A stretch of DNA of 5,664 nucleotides from DATDAH01 sp036525535 (GCA_036525535.1 DATDAH010000207.1:1-5664); one strand, 5' to 3'. Positions 1 through 5,664 are shown, counted from the stretch's first letter. The notes: a model not told the origin generated them from the letters alone. Program-made: numbers and translations.

Positions 1-61
1 CTCCGGGTGGTCCGACGCCGAAGGGCTGCGGGACCGCCTCCTGGTAACGGCCGCCCGCTGA
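1..61 (+). CDS. C-terminal end of an unidentified protein (partial, enters from left edge)
   Basis: Codons starting at base 2 read without a stop to TGA at 59-61, giving 19 residues that end in DRLLVTAAR. Seventeen of the 19 codons end in G or C, the bias seen in the other genes here, which is the main reason to accept it as coding. The tail is mixed polar and hydrophobic, with no recognisable motif, so no function can be given. It converges on the acyl-CoA ligase with only 10 bases between the two stop codons. The start and nearly all of the gene lie outside the window. Confidence 0.55.
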   Translation, partial: SGWSDAEGLRDRLLVTAAR

Positions 62-87
62 CGGCCCGCCGTCAGGCGATGGCGGGC
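53..87. terminator. Hairpin between convergent genes, possible bidirectional terminator
   Basis: CTGACGG (58-64) and CCGTCAG (69-75) form a perfect 7-bp stem around the 4-base loop CCCG. An outer pair, GCCCGC (53-58) and GCGGGC (82-87), could extend or compete with it. The stem contains both stop codons: TGA of the plus-strand gene (59-61) and the complement of TGA of the minus-strand ligase (72-74). There is no T-run on either side, so it is not a canonical intrinsic terminator. T-poor hairpins between convergent genes are common in high-GC actinobacteria. The terminator role is inferred. Confidence 0.45.
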
Positions 88-1631
88 TGCTCGTCGGCGA
101 GGTCGCGGAGCTTGTTCTTGAGCAGCTTGTCGAGGGTGCCGAGCGGGAACTCGTCGACCACGTAGACGGCCCGCGGGACCTTGAACCCGGCCAGCTGGCC
201 GGCGCAGTGCTCGATGACCTGGCGCTCCAGCTCGTCGTGCTCCGGGGCGTCGGGCGTGGTGATGACGAACGCCACGACCACCTGGTCCAGCCACTCGTGC
301 TTCTTGCCCACGATGGCGACCTGGGCGACGCCGGGCAGCCCGGTGATGGCGTCCTCGACCTCACGGGCCGAGACGTTCTCGCCGCCCACCTTCAGCAGGT
401 CCTTGTCCCGCTCCTTGTAGAAGAGGTTGCCCCCGGGGCCGAGCATGACCATGTCGCCCGTCTTGAACCAGCCGTCCTCGAAGGCCGCCTCGTTGGCCTC
501 GGGGTTGTCGTAGTACTCGAGGAAGAGCTGAATGCCTCGGGTGCCCCGCATCCACAGCTCGCCGGTCTCCCCCTCGGGCACCAGTTCCCCGGTGTCCTTG
601 TCGACCACCGCGAACTCGTAGCCAGGGGTGATCCGACCCATCGACCGGGTGGGCAGCTTCTCGTCGGGCTTGCCGGTCGTTGCGTGGATGACGGTCTCGG
701 TCATGCCGTACGCGGCATAGACCTGGATCCCGAACATGGCGTCGAGGTCCGGCATGATCAGGCCGAACACGCCGATGCGCAGGTCGGTCGCCGGCTTGTC
801 CTCGGCCATGAGCGTGCCCATGACGAAGGGCATCAGCGAGATGTGGGTGATCCCGTGGCGGGCCACGACGTCCCAGACGCGACTGGTCGACCACTTGGGC
901 ATGAGCACCGCCGTCGCCCCCACCCCGAGCACGGAGAAGAAGGACCAGCTCTGGGCGTTCACGTGGAAGAACGGCAGGTAGATCAGGTAACGGTCGTCGG
1001 GGCCGAGGTCGATGTTGCGGGGGCCGGTGCGGCTGGCCCAGATGGCGTTGGCGTGGGTGTGGACGACGGCCTTGGGCCGGTTGGTCGTGCCCGAGGTGAA
1101 CATGATCCCGAAGGGGAGCATGGGCTCGATCGACCGGCCCTTCCAGTCGTCGGCCTCGCCGAAAAGCTCGACCATGGCCAGCTGACCGTCAGGGACGTCG
1201 CCCATGACCGCGGTCCATTGCAGGCCCGGCCCGGCCTCGGTGACCAGGTCCACGAACTCGGGCTGGGTGATGGCGGCCACGCACTGGGCCTTCTCCACGA
1301 AGTACGCCATCTCCGCCGCCACCGACTTGGTGTTGGTGGTGACCCCGACCGCACCGACCGTCGCACAGGCCAGCCAGGCCAGGACCATCTCCGGGCAGTT
1401 CTCGGAGTGGATCAGGACCTTGTCGTCCCGCCCGATGCCCCGGGCGGCCAGGCCGGCGGCCAGGCGCCGGGTGTCGGCCCACAGCTCGGCGTAGGTCCAC
1501 GACCGGCCCTCGCCGTCGGCCGGGTCCCAGACGAGCACGGGGTGGTCCGCTCGCTGCTCGGCCCAGTGGGCGAGGAGCCACGGGATGTCCTGGCCGTGCC
1601 CCTGCAGCTCGATCACCGCTTGCTGATCCAT
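72..1631 (-). CDS. CaiC-like acyl-CoA ligase (AMP-binding, ANL superfamily)
   Basis: Probable ATP-dependent acid:CoA ligase making an acyl-AMP and then an acyl-CoA in the cytosol. Counting from the ATG (519 residues, full family length), the P-loop is FTSGTTNRPKAV at 178-189, with the invariant Lys at 187. PFFH follows at about 220-223, YGMTET at 308-313, TGD at 391-393, the hinge RDKD at 408-411, GGENVS at 416-421, and the C-terminal catalytic Lys at 502 within GTLDKLLKNKLR. GGENVS and TSGTT-RPK resemble crotonobetaine/carnitine-CoA ligases. Two deviations are visible: Asn replaces the usual Gly in the P-loop (TTN rather than TTG), and the stretch between LR (285-286) and YGMTET is about six residues shorter than in typical fatty-acyl-CoA synthetases. 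The ATG at 1631 is preferred because AGAGGG (1638-1643) sits 6 bases upstream; the adjacent GTG at 1634 would leave only 3. It diverges from the CaiB/racemase-like gene, which suggests a shared pathway. The substrate is unknown; a short, medium or branched acid is possible. Confidence 0.9.
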   Translation of the reverse strand: MDQQAVIELQGHGQDIPWLLAHWAEQRADHPVLVWDPADGEGRSWTYAELWADTRRLAAGLAARGIGRDDKVLIHSENCPEMVLAWLACATVGAVGVTTNTKSVAAEMAYFVEKAQCVAAITQPEFVDLVTEAGPGLQWTAVMGDVPDGQLAMVELFGEADDWKGRSIEPMLPFGIMFTSGTTNRPKAVVHTHANAIWASRTGPRNIDLGPDDRYLIYLPFFHVNAQSWSFFSVLGVGATAVLMPKWSTSRVWDVVARHGITHISLMPFVMGTLMAEDKPATDLRIGVFGLIMPDLDAMFGIQVYAAYGMTETVIHATTGKPDEKLPTRSMGRITPGYEFAVVDKDTGELVPEGETGELWMRGTRGIQLFLEYYDNPEANEAAFEDGWFKTGDMVMLGPGGNLFYKERDKDLLKVGGENVSAREVEDAITGLPGVAQVAIVGKKHEWLDQVVVAFVITTPDAPEHDELERQVIEHCAGQLAGFKVPRAVYVVDEFPLGTLDKLLKNKLRDLADEQPAIA

Positions 1632-1717
1632 CACCCACCCTCTCGACGTCGGACGCCGCAGTCTCGCGGGTCGGCGGGCCGGAGCACGAAGCGGGACGGG
1701 CCTGCTAGGACGGGTCG
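1632..1717. promoter_or_regulatory. Divergent intergenic region between ligase and CaiB/racemase-like gene
   Basis: This GC-rich gap of 86 bases must carry the start signals of both divergent genes. On the minus strand, AGAGGG (1638-1643) is the ligase ribosome-binding site. On the plus strand, AGGA (1707-1710) lies 7 bases before the GTG at 1718. GGACGGG occurs twice in the same orientation (1694-1700 and 1708-1714), 14 bases apart. I see no convincing -35/-10 pair on either strand and no long palindrome that would mark a TetR-type operator. Joint regulation is inferred from the layout alone. Confidence 0.5.
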
Positions 1718-2788
1718 GTGGCCGGGCTGTTGGAGGGCGTGAGGGTCCTGGACCTGAGCATCTGGCGACCGGGGCCCTACGCCACCCAGCTCCTGGTCGA
1801 GATGGGGGCCGACGTGGTGAAGGTGGAGCCGCCCGGCGGCGACCCGATGCGGGTGTTCCCGGCCCTCTTCGCCGACCTCAACGCGGGCAAGCGCAGCGCA
1901 GCCGTCGACCTGAAGGCCCCGGTCGGGCGGGCCACCGTCCTCGAGAGGGCGACCGGGGCCGACGTCGTGATCGAAGGCTTCCGTCCGGGTGTGGCCGCTC
2001 GGCTCGGGGTGGGCGAGGTCGACGTCCGAGCCGTCAACCCCACCGTCGTGTACTGCTCGATCTCGGGCTACGGCCAGGGCGGGCCCCTGGTGGCCGCCGC
2101 CGGCCACGACATCAACTACCAGGCCTGGGCCGGGGTCCTGGAACCGCTGGCGGACGGCGGCGAGCCGGTGGTCGCCCGCCCACCCATCGCCGACCTGGCC
2201 GGAGGGGCGTATGCGGCCATGGCCGTGTGCGCCGCCCTCGTGCGCCGGGGTCGGACCGGCGAGGGCGAGTCCATCGACGTGGCCATGACCGACGTGCTCG
2301 CCTCGTGGACCGGTGCCGTGCCACCGCTCACGCAGCCGGACGGCCGTCGCCTCGGGGGTCGGGTGACGGGTTACGGCCTCTACCGGGCTCGCGACGGGTG
2401 GATCACCCTCGGCGTCCTGACCGAGGACCACCTCTGGGCCGCTCTGGTCGGCGCGCTCGGGTTGGATGACGTCGCCGACCTCGACTTCGCCACCCGGACC
2501 GCGCAGGTCGACGACTTGGAGGGTCGCCTCCAGGCCGCGGTGGCGGACCAGCCCCGGGACGAGCTGGTCGACACCCTCCTGGCCGCAGGTGTGCCCGCGG
2601 CGCCGGTCCTGACGCAGTCCGAGATGCTGACCGGTCCGGCCCTCCGCGGCCGCGGCACCGTCGTCAGCGGACCCGACGGCGGACCGATGGTTCGCCACCC
2701 CCTCCACTACCGCGACCACCCGGCGACGACCCCGCTCGACGTCCCCGCCCTGGTCGAAGGCGAACCACAGGTCCCCGCCTGGCACTGA
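1718..2788 (+). CDS. CaiB/BaiF (class III) CoA-transferase family protein, alpha-methylacyl-CoA racemase-like
   Basis: A 356-residue cytosolic enzyme of the interlocked-dimer CaiB/BaiF fold. The N-terminus GVRVLDLS (7-14), VKVEPPGGDP (34-43), LNAGKRSAAVDLK (54-66) and IEGFRPGV (85-92) are the CoA-binding signatures of the family. AGHDINYQ (128-135) followed by IADLAGG (157-163) matches the arrangement in mycobacterial alpha-methylacyl-CoA racemase, where His126 and Asp156 are the catalytic acid/base pair; here they are H130 and D159, 29 residues apart. The length also fits racemases (about 360) better than formyl- or carnitine-CoA transferases (about 400-430). The third racemase residue, Glu241, is uncertain: by my alignment T235 occupies that place, with E236 next to it. 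D159 is also the catalytic Asp position of the transferases, so a transferase role stays possible. The GTG start is supported by AGGA 7 bases upstream. It diverges from the acyl-CoA ligase, so it probably acts on the resulting thioester. Confidence 0.88.
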   Translation: MAGLLEGVRVLDLSIWRPGPYATQLLVEMGADVVKVEPPGGDPMRVFPALFADLNAGKRSAAVDLKAPVGRATVLERATGADVVIEGFRPGVAARLGVGEVDVRAVNPTVVYCSISGYGQGGPLVAAAGHDINYQAWAGVLEPLADGGEPVVARPPIADLAGGAYAAMAVCAALVRRGRTGEGESIDVAMTDVLASWTGAVPPLTQPDGRRLGGRVTGYGLYRARDGWITLGVLTEDHLWAALVGALGLDDVADLDFATRTAQVDDLEGRLQAAVADQPRDELVDTLLAAGVPAAPVLTQSEMLTGPALRGRGTVVSGPDGGPMVRHPLHYRDHPATTPLDVPALVEGEPQVPAWH

Positions 2789-2798
2789 TCCGGGTCAG
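2785..2798. terminator. Palindrome spanning two convergent stop codons
   Basis: CTGATCCGGGTCAG is a near-perfect 14-base palindrome (one T/G pair). It contains the TGA of the racemase-like gene (2786-2788) and the complement of the TGA of the M20 gene (2795-2797). Only 6 bases separate the two genes. It overlaps a second palindrome, CAGGGCCCTG (2796-2805). As RNA the stem would be short because a loop must be opened at its centre, and there is no T-run, so a terminator role is weakly supported. Confidence 0.25.
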
Positions 2799-4072
2799 GG
2801 CCCTGCGCCGCCGGCGCCCCAGCCCAGGATGGCGAGGGCGACGACCTCGGCCGCGACGAAGACCTCGTCGAGGCTGACCTGCTCGTCGGTCGTGTGGGCC
2901 AGCGCGACGTCGCCGGGGCCGTAGAGCAGGGCCGGCATGCCGGCGTCGTTGGCGAAGAACCGCAGGTCCGAGCCGTAGGGAACGCCGTGGGTCGGCGACG
3001 GTGCGCCGACCACGGCCTCATGGGCGGCGCCCAGCACCTCCACGACGGGGCTGTCCAGGGGGGTGTCCGCCGGGGCGAACTGGCCTTCGAACCACTCGAT
3101 CCGGGGCCGGTGCCCGGCCAGCCAGGGATCGGCGTCGGCCGCCCCCTCAACGGCCTGCTCGAGCGACCGGCGGGCCTCGGCCAGCGACTCGCCGGGCAGT
3201 ACGCCGAAGCGGCCCTCGGCCACCAGTGCCTCGGGCACCGTCGAGGGCCAGTCCCCGGCCGTCACCCGCCCGATCGACACCGGAGCCACGAGGACGCCTT
3301 CGGCGTAGGCGGGGTGGGTGAAGTGCTCGTGCCGGTCGCGTTCGAGGGCGGCCATGGCCGCCAGGAGGGGGACGAACTTGTCGACGGCACTGACGCCGGC
3401 CGTGCGGAGCGCACCGTGGGCGGCTCGGCCGTCTACGTGCAGTCGGAAGCTGGCAGCCCCGGCGCCGACCGGGCAGCGCTCCAGGCCGGTCGGCTCGAGG
3501 ACGACCGCGGCATCGGCCGTATGGCCCCGGAGCACAGCGGCGAGCGTCCCCACCCCGCCGGTCTCCTCGCCGATCACGCTCTGGACGGCGACCTGGCCGG
3601 GCGGCGACAGGCCCTGGCGCAGCAATGCGGCCACCGCCGCGATGCCGGCGACCAGACCGCCCTTCATGTCACACGTGCCCCGGCCGCGGAGGACGTCGCC
3701 GTCCAGGCGGTCGTTCCAGGGCGAAACGGGCCAACCGTCGAGTCGGCCCACCGGGACCACGTCGATGTGGCCGTTCAGGGCCAGGGACGGCGCCCCGGCT
3801 TCGGATCCGGCGAGCGTGCCCACGACGACGGGGCGGGTGCCGAGCGCGAGCCCGTCGTCGCTGAACGAGGGATGATCGGCCACCTCCGCTTCGGTCGGGC
3901 ACCAGGCGTCGACAGCCAGGCCCAGGTCGCTCAGGGCCTGCTCGACCACCACCTGGGCCGCGACCTCGTCGCCGGTGACGCTGGGGGTGGCGACCAGCTG
4001 GCGCAGGAGGTCCGTGCTGTCGGCCCTGACCAACTCGATCCCCTCGTGCACAGCCCGGCGGAGATCGTCCAT
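2795..4072 (-). CDS. M20 family metallo-deacylase (ArgE/DapE/ACY1-like)
   Basis: Probable dinuclear zinc amidohydrolase of 425 residues that cleaves an N-acyl or peptide amide bond in the cytosol; no signal peptide is visible. The metal-site series is complete: GHIDVVP gives H102 and D104; GRGTCDMKGG gives the bridging D135; GEETGG gives the catalytic base E169 and ligand E170; EPTG gives E193; and H393 in AHTTDE is the last ligand. The lid/dimerisation domain (about 200-320) carries GRAAHGA with H219, and GSDLRFF (367-373) holds the conserved Arg. These identify the fold and catalytic competence but do not separate acetylornithine deacetylase, succinyl-diaminopimelate desuccinylase, carboxypeptidase or aminoacylase; no arg or dap genes are nearby. 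The ATG at 4072 is the only usable start after the in-frame stop at about 4100. Its best Shine-Dalgarno, AGGAGG (4093-4098), is 20 bases away, unusually far. It probably shares a transcript with the DUF2231 gene 30 bases upstream. Confidence 0.9.
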   Translation of the reverse strand: MDDLRRAVHEGIELVRADSTDLLRQLVATPSVTGDEVAAQVVVEQALSDLGLAVDAWCPTEAEVADHPSFSDDGLALGTRPVVVGTLAGSEAGAPSLALNGHIDVVPVGRLDGWPVSPWNDRLDGDVLRGRGTCDMKGGLVAGIAAVAALLRQGLSPPGQVAVQSVIGEETGGVGTLAAVLRGHTADAAVVLEPTGLERCPVGAGAASFRLHVDGRAAHGALRTAGVSAVDKFVPLLAAMAALERDRHEHFTHPAYAEGVLVAPVSIGRVTAGDWPSTVPEALVAEGRFGVLPGESLAEARRSLEQAVEGAADADPWLAGHRPRIEWFEGQFAPADTPLDSPVVEVLGAAHEAVVGAPSPTHGVPYGSDLRFFANDAGMPALLYGPGDVALAHTTDEQVSLDEVFVAAEVVALAILGWGAGGAGP

Positions 4073-4092
4073 CGCCGTCGACCGTACGCCCC

Positions 4093-4106
4093 CCTCCTGA
4101 CGTCAG
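4093..4106 (-). promoter_or_regulatory. Distant ribosome-binding site of the M20 gene, overlapping a palindrome
   Basis: On the minus strand AGGAGG (4093-4098), within a longer G-rich run, is the strongest Shine-Dalgarno sequence near the M20 start, but 20 bases separate it from the ATG. In-frame codons between them contain no ATG, GTG or TTG. Directly upstream is the perfect 10-base palindrome CTGACGTCAG (4097-4106), which holds the stop codon of the DUF2231 gene (4103-4105). Whether the palindrome has any regulatory role is unknown. Confidence 0.4.
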
Positions 4107-4690
4107 CCCACAGGATCGCCCTCGTGGACATCGCCGGGGAAGACGTCCTTCTCCGACGGGTGCCAGACGGGATGGTCGCCGGCGGTCTCCACGTTGAAGC
4201 CGTAGTCGAAGGCCAGGGTGCCGCCCAGGGTGCCGCCGACGACGGTGAGCCCCGCGGCGAGGAGCGAGAGCGCCAGGGTCGGCCCGGGCGTCGCCGGCTC
4301 GTCCCAGAAGGCCGTGGCCCGGGTGATCACGCCGGCCAGGACCAGGAGGGTCACCGTCACCATGGTCACGGCGTGCGCGTTGGCCGTGCGCCGGGCCTGG
4401 GTTCCGGGCTCCGTCGAACGCAACCAGTCCCAGAAGCCGGTGAGGGCGGCGAACACCGACACAACGGCGCCCCCGATGAGGGCGAAGGATGCCGCCCGGT
4501 AGAAGTCACGGGCCCAGGACTGGTCGGCGCCCCCGGCGAAGGAGATCACGTCGAAGGCGGCCGCCAGCACGTACGCGCCAACCGGGACGTCGGTGAGCGG
4601 GGGGTGGAGCGGCTTCCCGGCCCAGCCCCGGAGACCCTTGAACTGACGGCCCCGGAGGGTCAGGGCGGGACGGAAGGAGAACCTGCGCAT
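4103..4690 (-). CDS. DUF2231 family four-helix membrane protein
   Basis: A 195-residue integral membrane protein of unknown function. The family hallmark is near the N-terminus: KPLHPPLTDVPVG (26-38), matching the G-H-P-[LI]-H-P-x-L-x-D-x-P-x-G pattern of DUF2231. Four hydrophobic segments are visible at about 34-53, 66-88, 105-126 and 138-160. Between the second and third is FWDWLRSTEPGTQARRTANAH, where the Pro-Gly-Thr and basic residues before His106 are typical of the family. The last segment ends in GGTLAFDYGFNVE, the usual DUF2231 ending, followed by a polar acidic tail (about 165-195) with several His and Asp residues. The Arg-rich first 25 residues suggest a cytoplasmic N-terminus. The ATG at 4690 is preceded by GGAG (4697-4700) at 6 bases. 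Family members often sit beside oxidoreductase or ion-related genes; here the partner is an M20 deacylase, which does not reveal a role. Confidence 0.85.
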   Translation of the reverse strand: MRRFSFRPALTLRGRQFKGLRGWAGKPLHPPLTDVPVGAYVLAAAFDVISFAGGADQSWARDFYRAASFALIGGAVVSVFAALTGFWDWLRSTEPGTQARRTANAHAVTMVTVTLLVLAGVITRATAFWDEPATPGPTLALSLLAAGLTVVGGTLGGTLAFDYGFNVETAGDHPVWHPSEKDVFPGDVHEGDPVG

Positions 4691-4696
4691 GGCGTG

Positions 4697-4700
4697 CTCC
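4697..4700 (-). promoter_or_regulatory. Ribosome-binding site of the DUF2231 gene
   Basis: GGAG on the minus strand, 6 bases before the ATG at 4690. The spacing is normal and it fixes that start. Confidence 0.6.
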
Positions 4701-4705
4701 GATCG

Positions 4706-4774
4706 TTCTAAAAATGGATTTCCCTGACTTTAGAGTCGGCTCCGTTGATTCGTCAATGACATTGTCTTTTAGAA
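4706..4774. repeat. Nested inverted repeats in the AT-rich gap, candidate operators
   Basis: Three symmetric elements lie within 69 bases. The outer pair TTCTAAAA (4706-4713) and TTTTAGAA (4767-4774) is a perfect 8-bp inverted repeat with 53 bases between the arms. GACTTTAGAGTC (4726-4737) is an imperfect palindrome that repeats the TTTAGA core and covers the proposed -10. CAATG-A-CATTG (4754-4764) is a perfect 5-bp palindrome touching the -35. Thus a TTTAGA core occurs three times, twice on the plus strand and once on the minus strand. The function is inferred: cooperative binding sites for an unidentified regulator would fit. No regulator gene is visible in the window. Confidence 0.4.
4729..4756 (-). 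promoter_or_regulatory. Sigma70-type promoter for the DUF2231-M20 operon
   Basis: On the minus strand TTGACG (4751-4756) is a five-of-six match to the -35 consensus. It is followed after 16 bases by TCTAAA (4729-4734), four of six to the -10 consensus. The predicted start, near 4721-4723, leaves a leader of about 30 bases before the ATG at 4690. The region is about 60% A+T by my count, in clear contrast to the GC-rich genes on both sides. The -10 lies inside the inverted repeat at 4726-4737, so a repressor bound there could block it. Confidence 0.5.
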
Positions 4775-4788
4775 GCGGTCCGGGTTGG

Positions 4789-5664
4789 CTACGTCGGGGC
4801 CATCGCCGTGCTCGAGGCCAACTGGCGATACGAGCGGGAGAGCCGGGCCAGGATCGTGACCGTGATCCCGAGCAGGCCGGCGAGGGTGAACATGAGGGCG
4901 ATGCCCCGCTCGGGTCCGGTGCCGAACCAGCCGCCGATCCAGTCCACGCCCCATCCGTCGGTCATGAACGGCATGAACACCCGCTCGGCCAGCGGGGCGA
5001 TGAGGAAGGCGGTGACGGGGGCGGCGGCGTTCTCCACGAGCTGGGCGAAGCCGAACACCCGACCCTGGAGGGTGAAGGGGATGGACCGCTGCAGCACGGT
5101 CTGCTCCGCGGCCTCGATGACCGGGATGAGCGCGAGCCAGACGACCATGCCGATGGTCAGCATGACGATCGAGGACTGCAGCGCGAAGACCGCGCACACC
5201 AGCCAGTTGACGAGGTTCCCGACGAGCACGACCTGCAGCGGACGCGGCCCCAGGCCGCGGCGGGCCACGAAGACTCCGCCGGCGATGAAGGCGAGGCTGA
5301 TGAAGCCCCAGAGCAGCCCCCACACCTGCACCGAGACCAGGGACAGGCCGTAGGCGTCCATCAGGGCCATGAAGACCCCACCGAGCAGGTTGTTGAAGGC
5401 GGCCAGCAGGATCACCAGCATCAGCCCCGGCACGGCGTGGATCGCGGTCAACGCCCCACGCACGTCGACGTGGCCCGTCGGCGCCCCCTCCCGGTCGGGA
5501 TCGGGCTCGGGCTCCTCGATGGGGATCGTCCGCAGGTGGGCCAGCGCGCCGACGGTCAGCGTGACGGCGACGACGTAGGCCCAACCCATGCCGGGCCCAC
5601 CGATGATCAGGCCGCTGAACACCGAGGTGATGGCGAAGGAGACCCCGGTCACGGTGCCCACCAG
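4789..5664 (-). CDS. MFS transporter, DHA3-like exporter (C-terminal part, cut by right edge)
   Basis: Plasma-membrane secondary transporter, probably an efflux pump. The frame is open to the window edge: 291 residues are present and the N-terminus is outside. The first residues in view (LVGTVTGVSFAITSVFSG) are already transmembrane, so the GTG at 5659-5661 is not a start. Hydrophobic segments lie at about 4-22, 26-43, 78-101, 109-133, 142-162, 165-184, 203-224 and 254-273, consistent with helices 5 to 12. The acidic, Pro-rich stretch IEEPEPDPDREGAP (49-62) is the central cytoplasmic loop of the 12-helix MFS fold. VLQRSIPFTLQGRVFGFAQ (190-208), with the QGRVFG signature, is characteristic of EntS/DHA3-type multidrug exporters. 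A Trp/Gly-rich loop (about 225-250) separates the last two helices. It ends at TAG (4789-4791), 98 bases before the DUF2231 start. The substrate is unknown. Confidence 0.85.
   Translation of the reverse strand: MVGTVTGVSFAITSVFSGLIIGGPGMGWAYVVAVTLTVGALAHLRTIPIEEPEPDPDREGAPTGHVDVRGALTAIHAVPGLMLVILLAAFNNLLGGVFMALMDAYGLSLVSVQVWGLLWGFISLAFIAGGVFVARRGLGPRPLQVVLVGNLVNWLVCAVFALQSSIVMLTIGMVVWLALIPVIEAAEQTVLQRSIPFTLQGRVFGFAQLVENAAAPVTAFLIAPLAERVFMPFMTDGWGVDWIGGWFGTGPERGIALMFTLAGLLGITVTILARLSRSYRQLASSTAMAPT

Noticed and set aside
1632..1634. GTG at 1634 as the ligase start
   Set aside because: It leaves only 3 bases to the ribosome-binding site, whereas the adjacent ATG at 1631 has 6.
207..1742. Long plus-strand open frame (511 codons) antisense to the acyl-CoA ligase
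   Set aside because: The translation is Gly/Val/His/Asp-rich low-complexity with no motifs. It is the shadow frame of a GC-biased gene whose own strand shows a full set of ligase motifs.
1631..2785. Minus-strand open frame of 384 codons antisense to the CaiB/racemase-like gene
   Set aside because: Gly/His/Val-rich shadow with no motif; the opposite strand carries clear catalytic signatures and a placed ribosome-binding site.
2894..4711. Plus-strand open frame of 605 codons antisense to the M20 and DUF2231 genes
   Set aside because: It spans two real genes and a promoter, has no recognisable domain, and its length is explained by few stop codons in GC-rich DNA.
4754..4764. CAATG-A-CATTG as terminator of the MFS gene
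   Set aside because: The 1-base loop cannot fold, the stem is AT-rich and short, and no T-run follows on the minus strand.
4706..4774. Inverted repeats as ends of a tiny mobile element
   Set aside because: Only 69 bp, with no matching target duplication outside the arms (GATCG on the left, GCGGT on the right) and no second copy in the window.
4769..5584. Minus-strand 271-codon frame overlapping the MFS gene
   Set aside because: Arg/Pro/Ala-rich out-of-frame translation; the MFS frame gives well-defined hydrophobic helices.
5659..5661. GTG as the start codon of the MFS gene
   Set aside because: The frame stays open beyond it to the edge, and the sequence there already lies at a transmembrane helix corresponding to about helix 5 of the fold.

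Overview
This is a GC-rich window with strong G/C bias at third codon positions and GTG/ATG starts. That points to a high-GC actinobacterium. The mix of acyl-CoA metabolism enzymes, a DUF2231 membrane protein and a DHA3-type exporter would suit Acidimicrobiia or a relative, but the taxonomic call is inference only. No RNA gene, CRISPR array, insertion sequence or phage gene is visible. The window reads as ordinary metabolic chromosome, and I did not find a convincing undescribed system.

Layout from left to right: (1) the last 19 codons of a plus-strand gene entering from the left edge; (2) a minus-strand CaiC-like acyl-CoA ligase, convergent with it, with both stop codons inside one short hairpin; (3) an 86-bp divergent gap; (4) a plus-strand CaiB/BaiF-fold gene whose residues look more like alpha-methylacyl-CoA racemase than a classical CoA-transferase; (5) a 6-bp convergent junction, again with both stops in a palindrome; (6) a minus-strand M20 metallo-deacylase; (7) upstream of it in the same direction, a DUF2231 four-helix membrane protein; (8) a 98-bp AT-rich gap holding the best promoter in the window plus several inverted repeats; (9) a minus-strand MFS exporter cut off by the right edge (C-terminal eight helices present).

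The ligase and the racemase-like gene diverge from a shared intergenic region. Together they suggest entry of a carboxylic acid, possibly 2-methyl-branched, into CoA-thioester catabolism: ATP-dependent activation, then epimerisation or CoA transfer. The DUF2231 and M20 genes lie 30 bp apart and are probably co-transcribed from the AT-rich promoter. The MFS gene precedes them on the same strand, but the promoter between them argues for at least partly separate control. The substrates of all these proteins remain unassigned.
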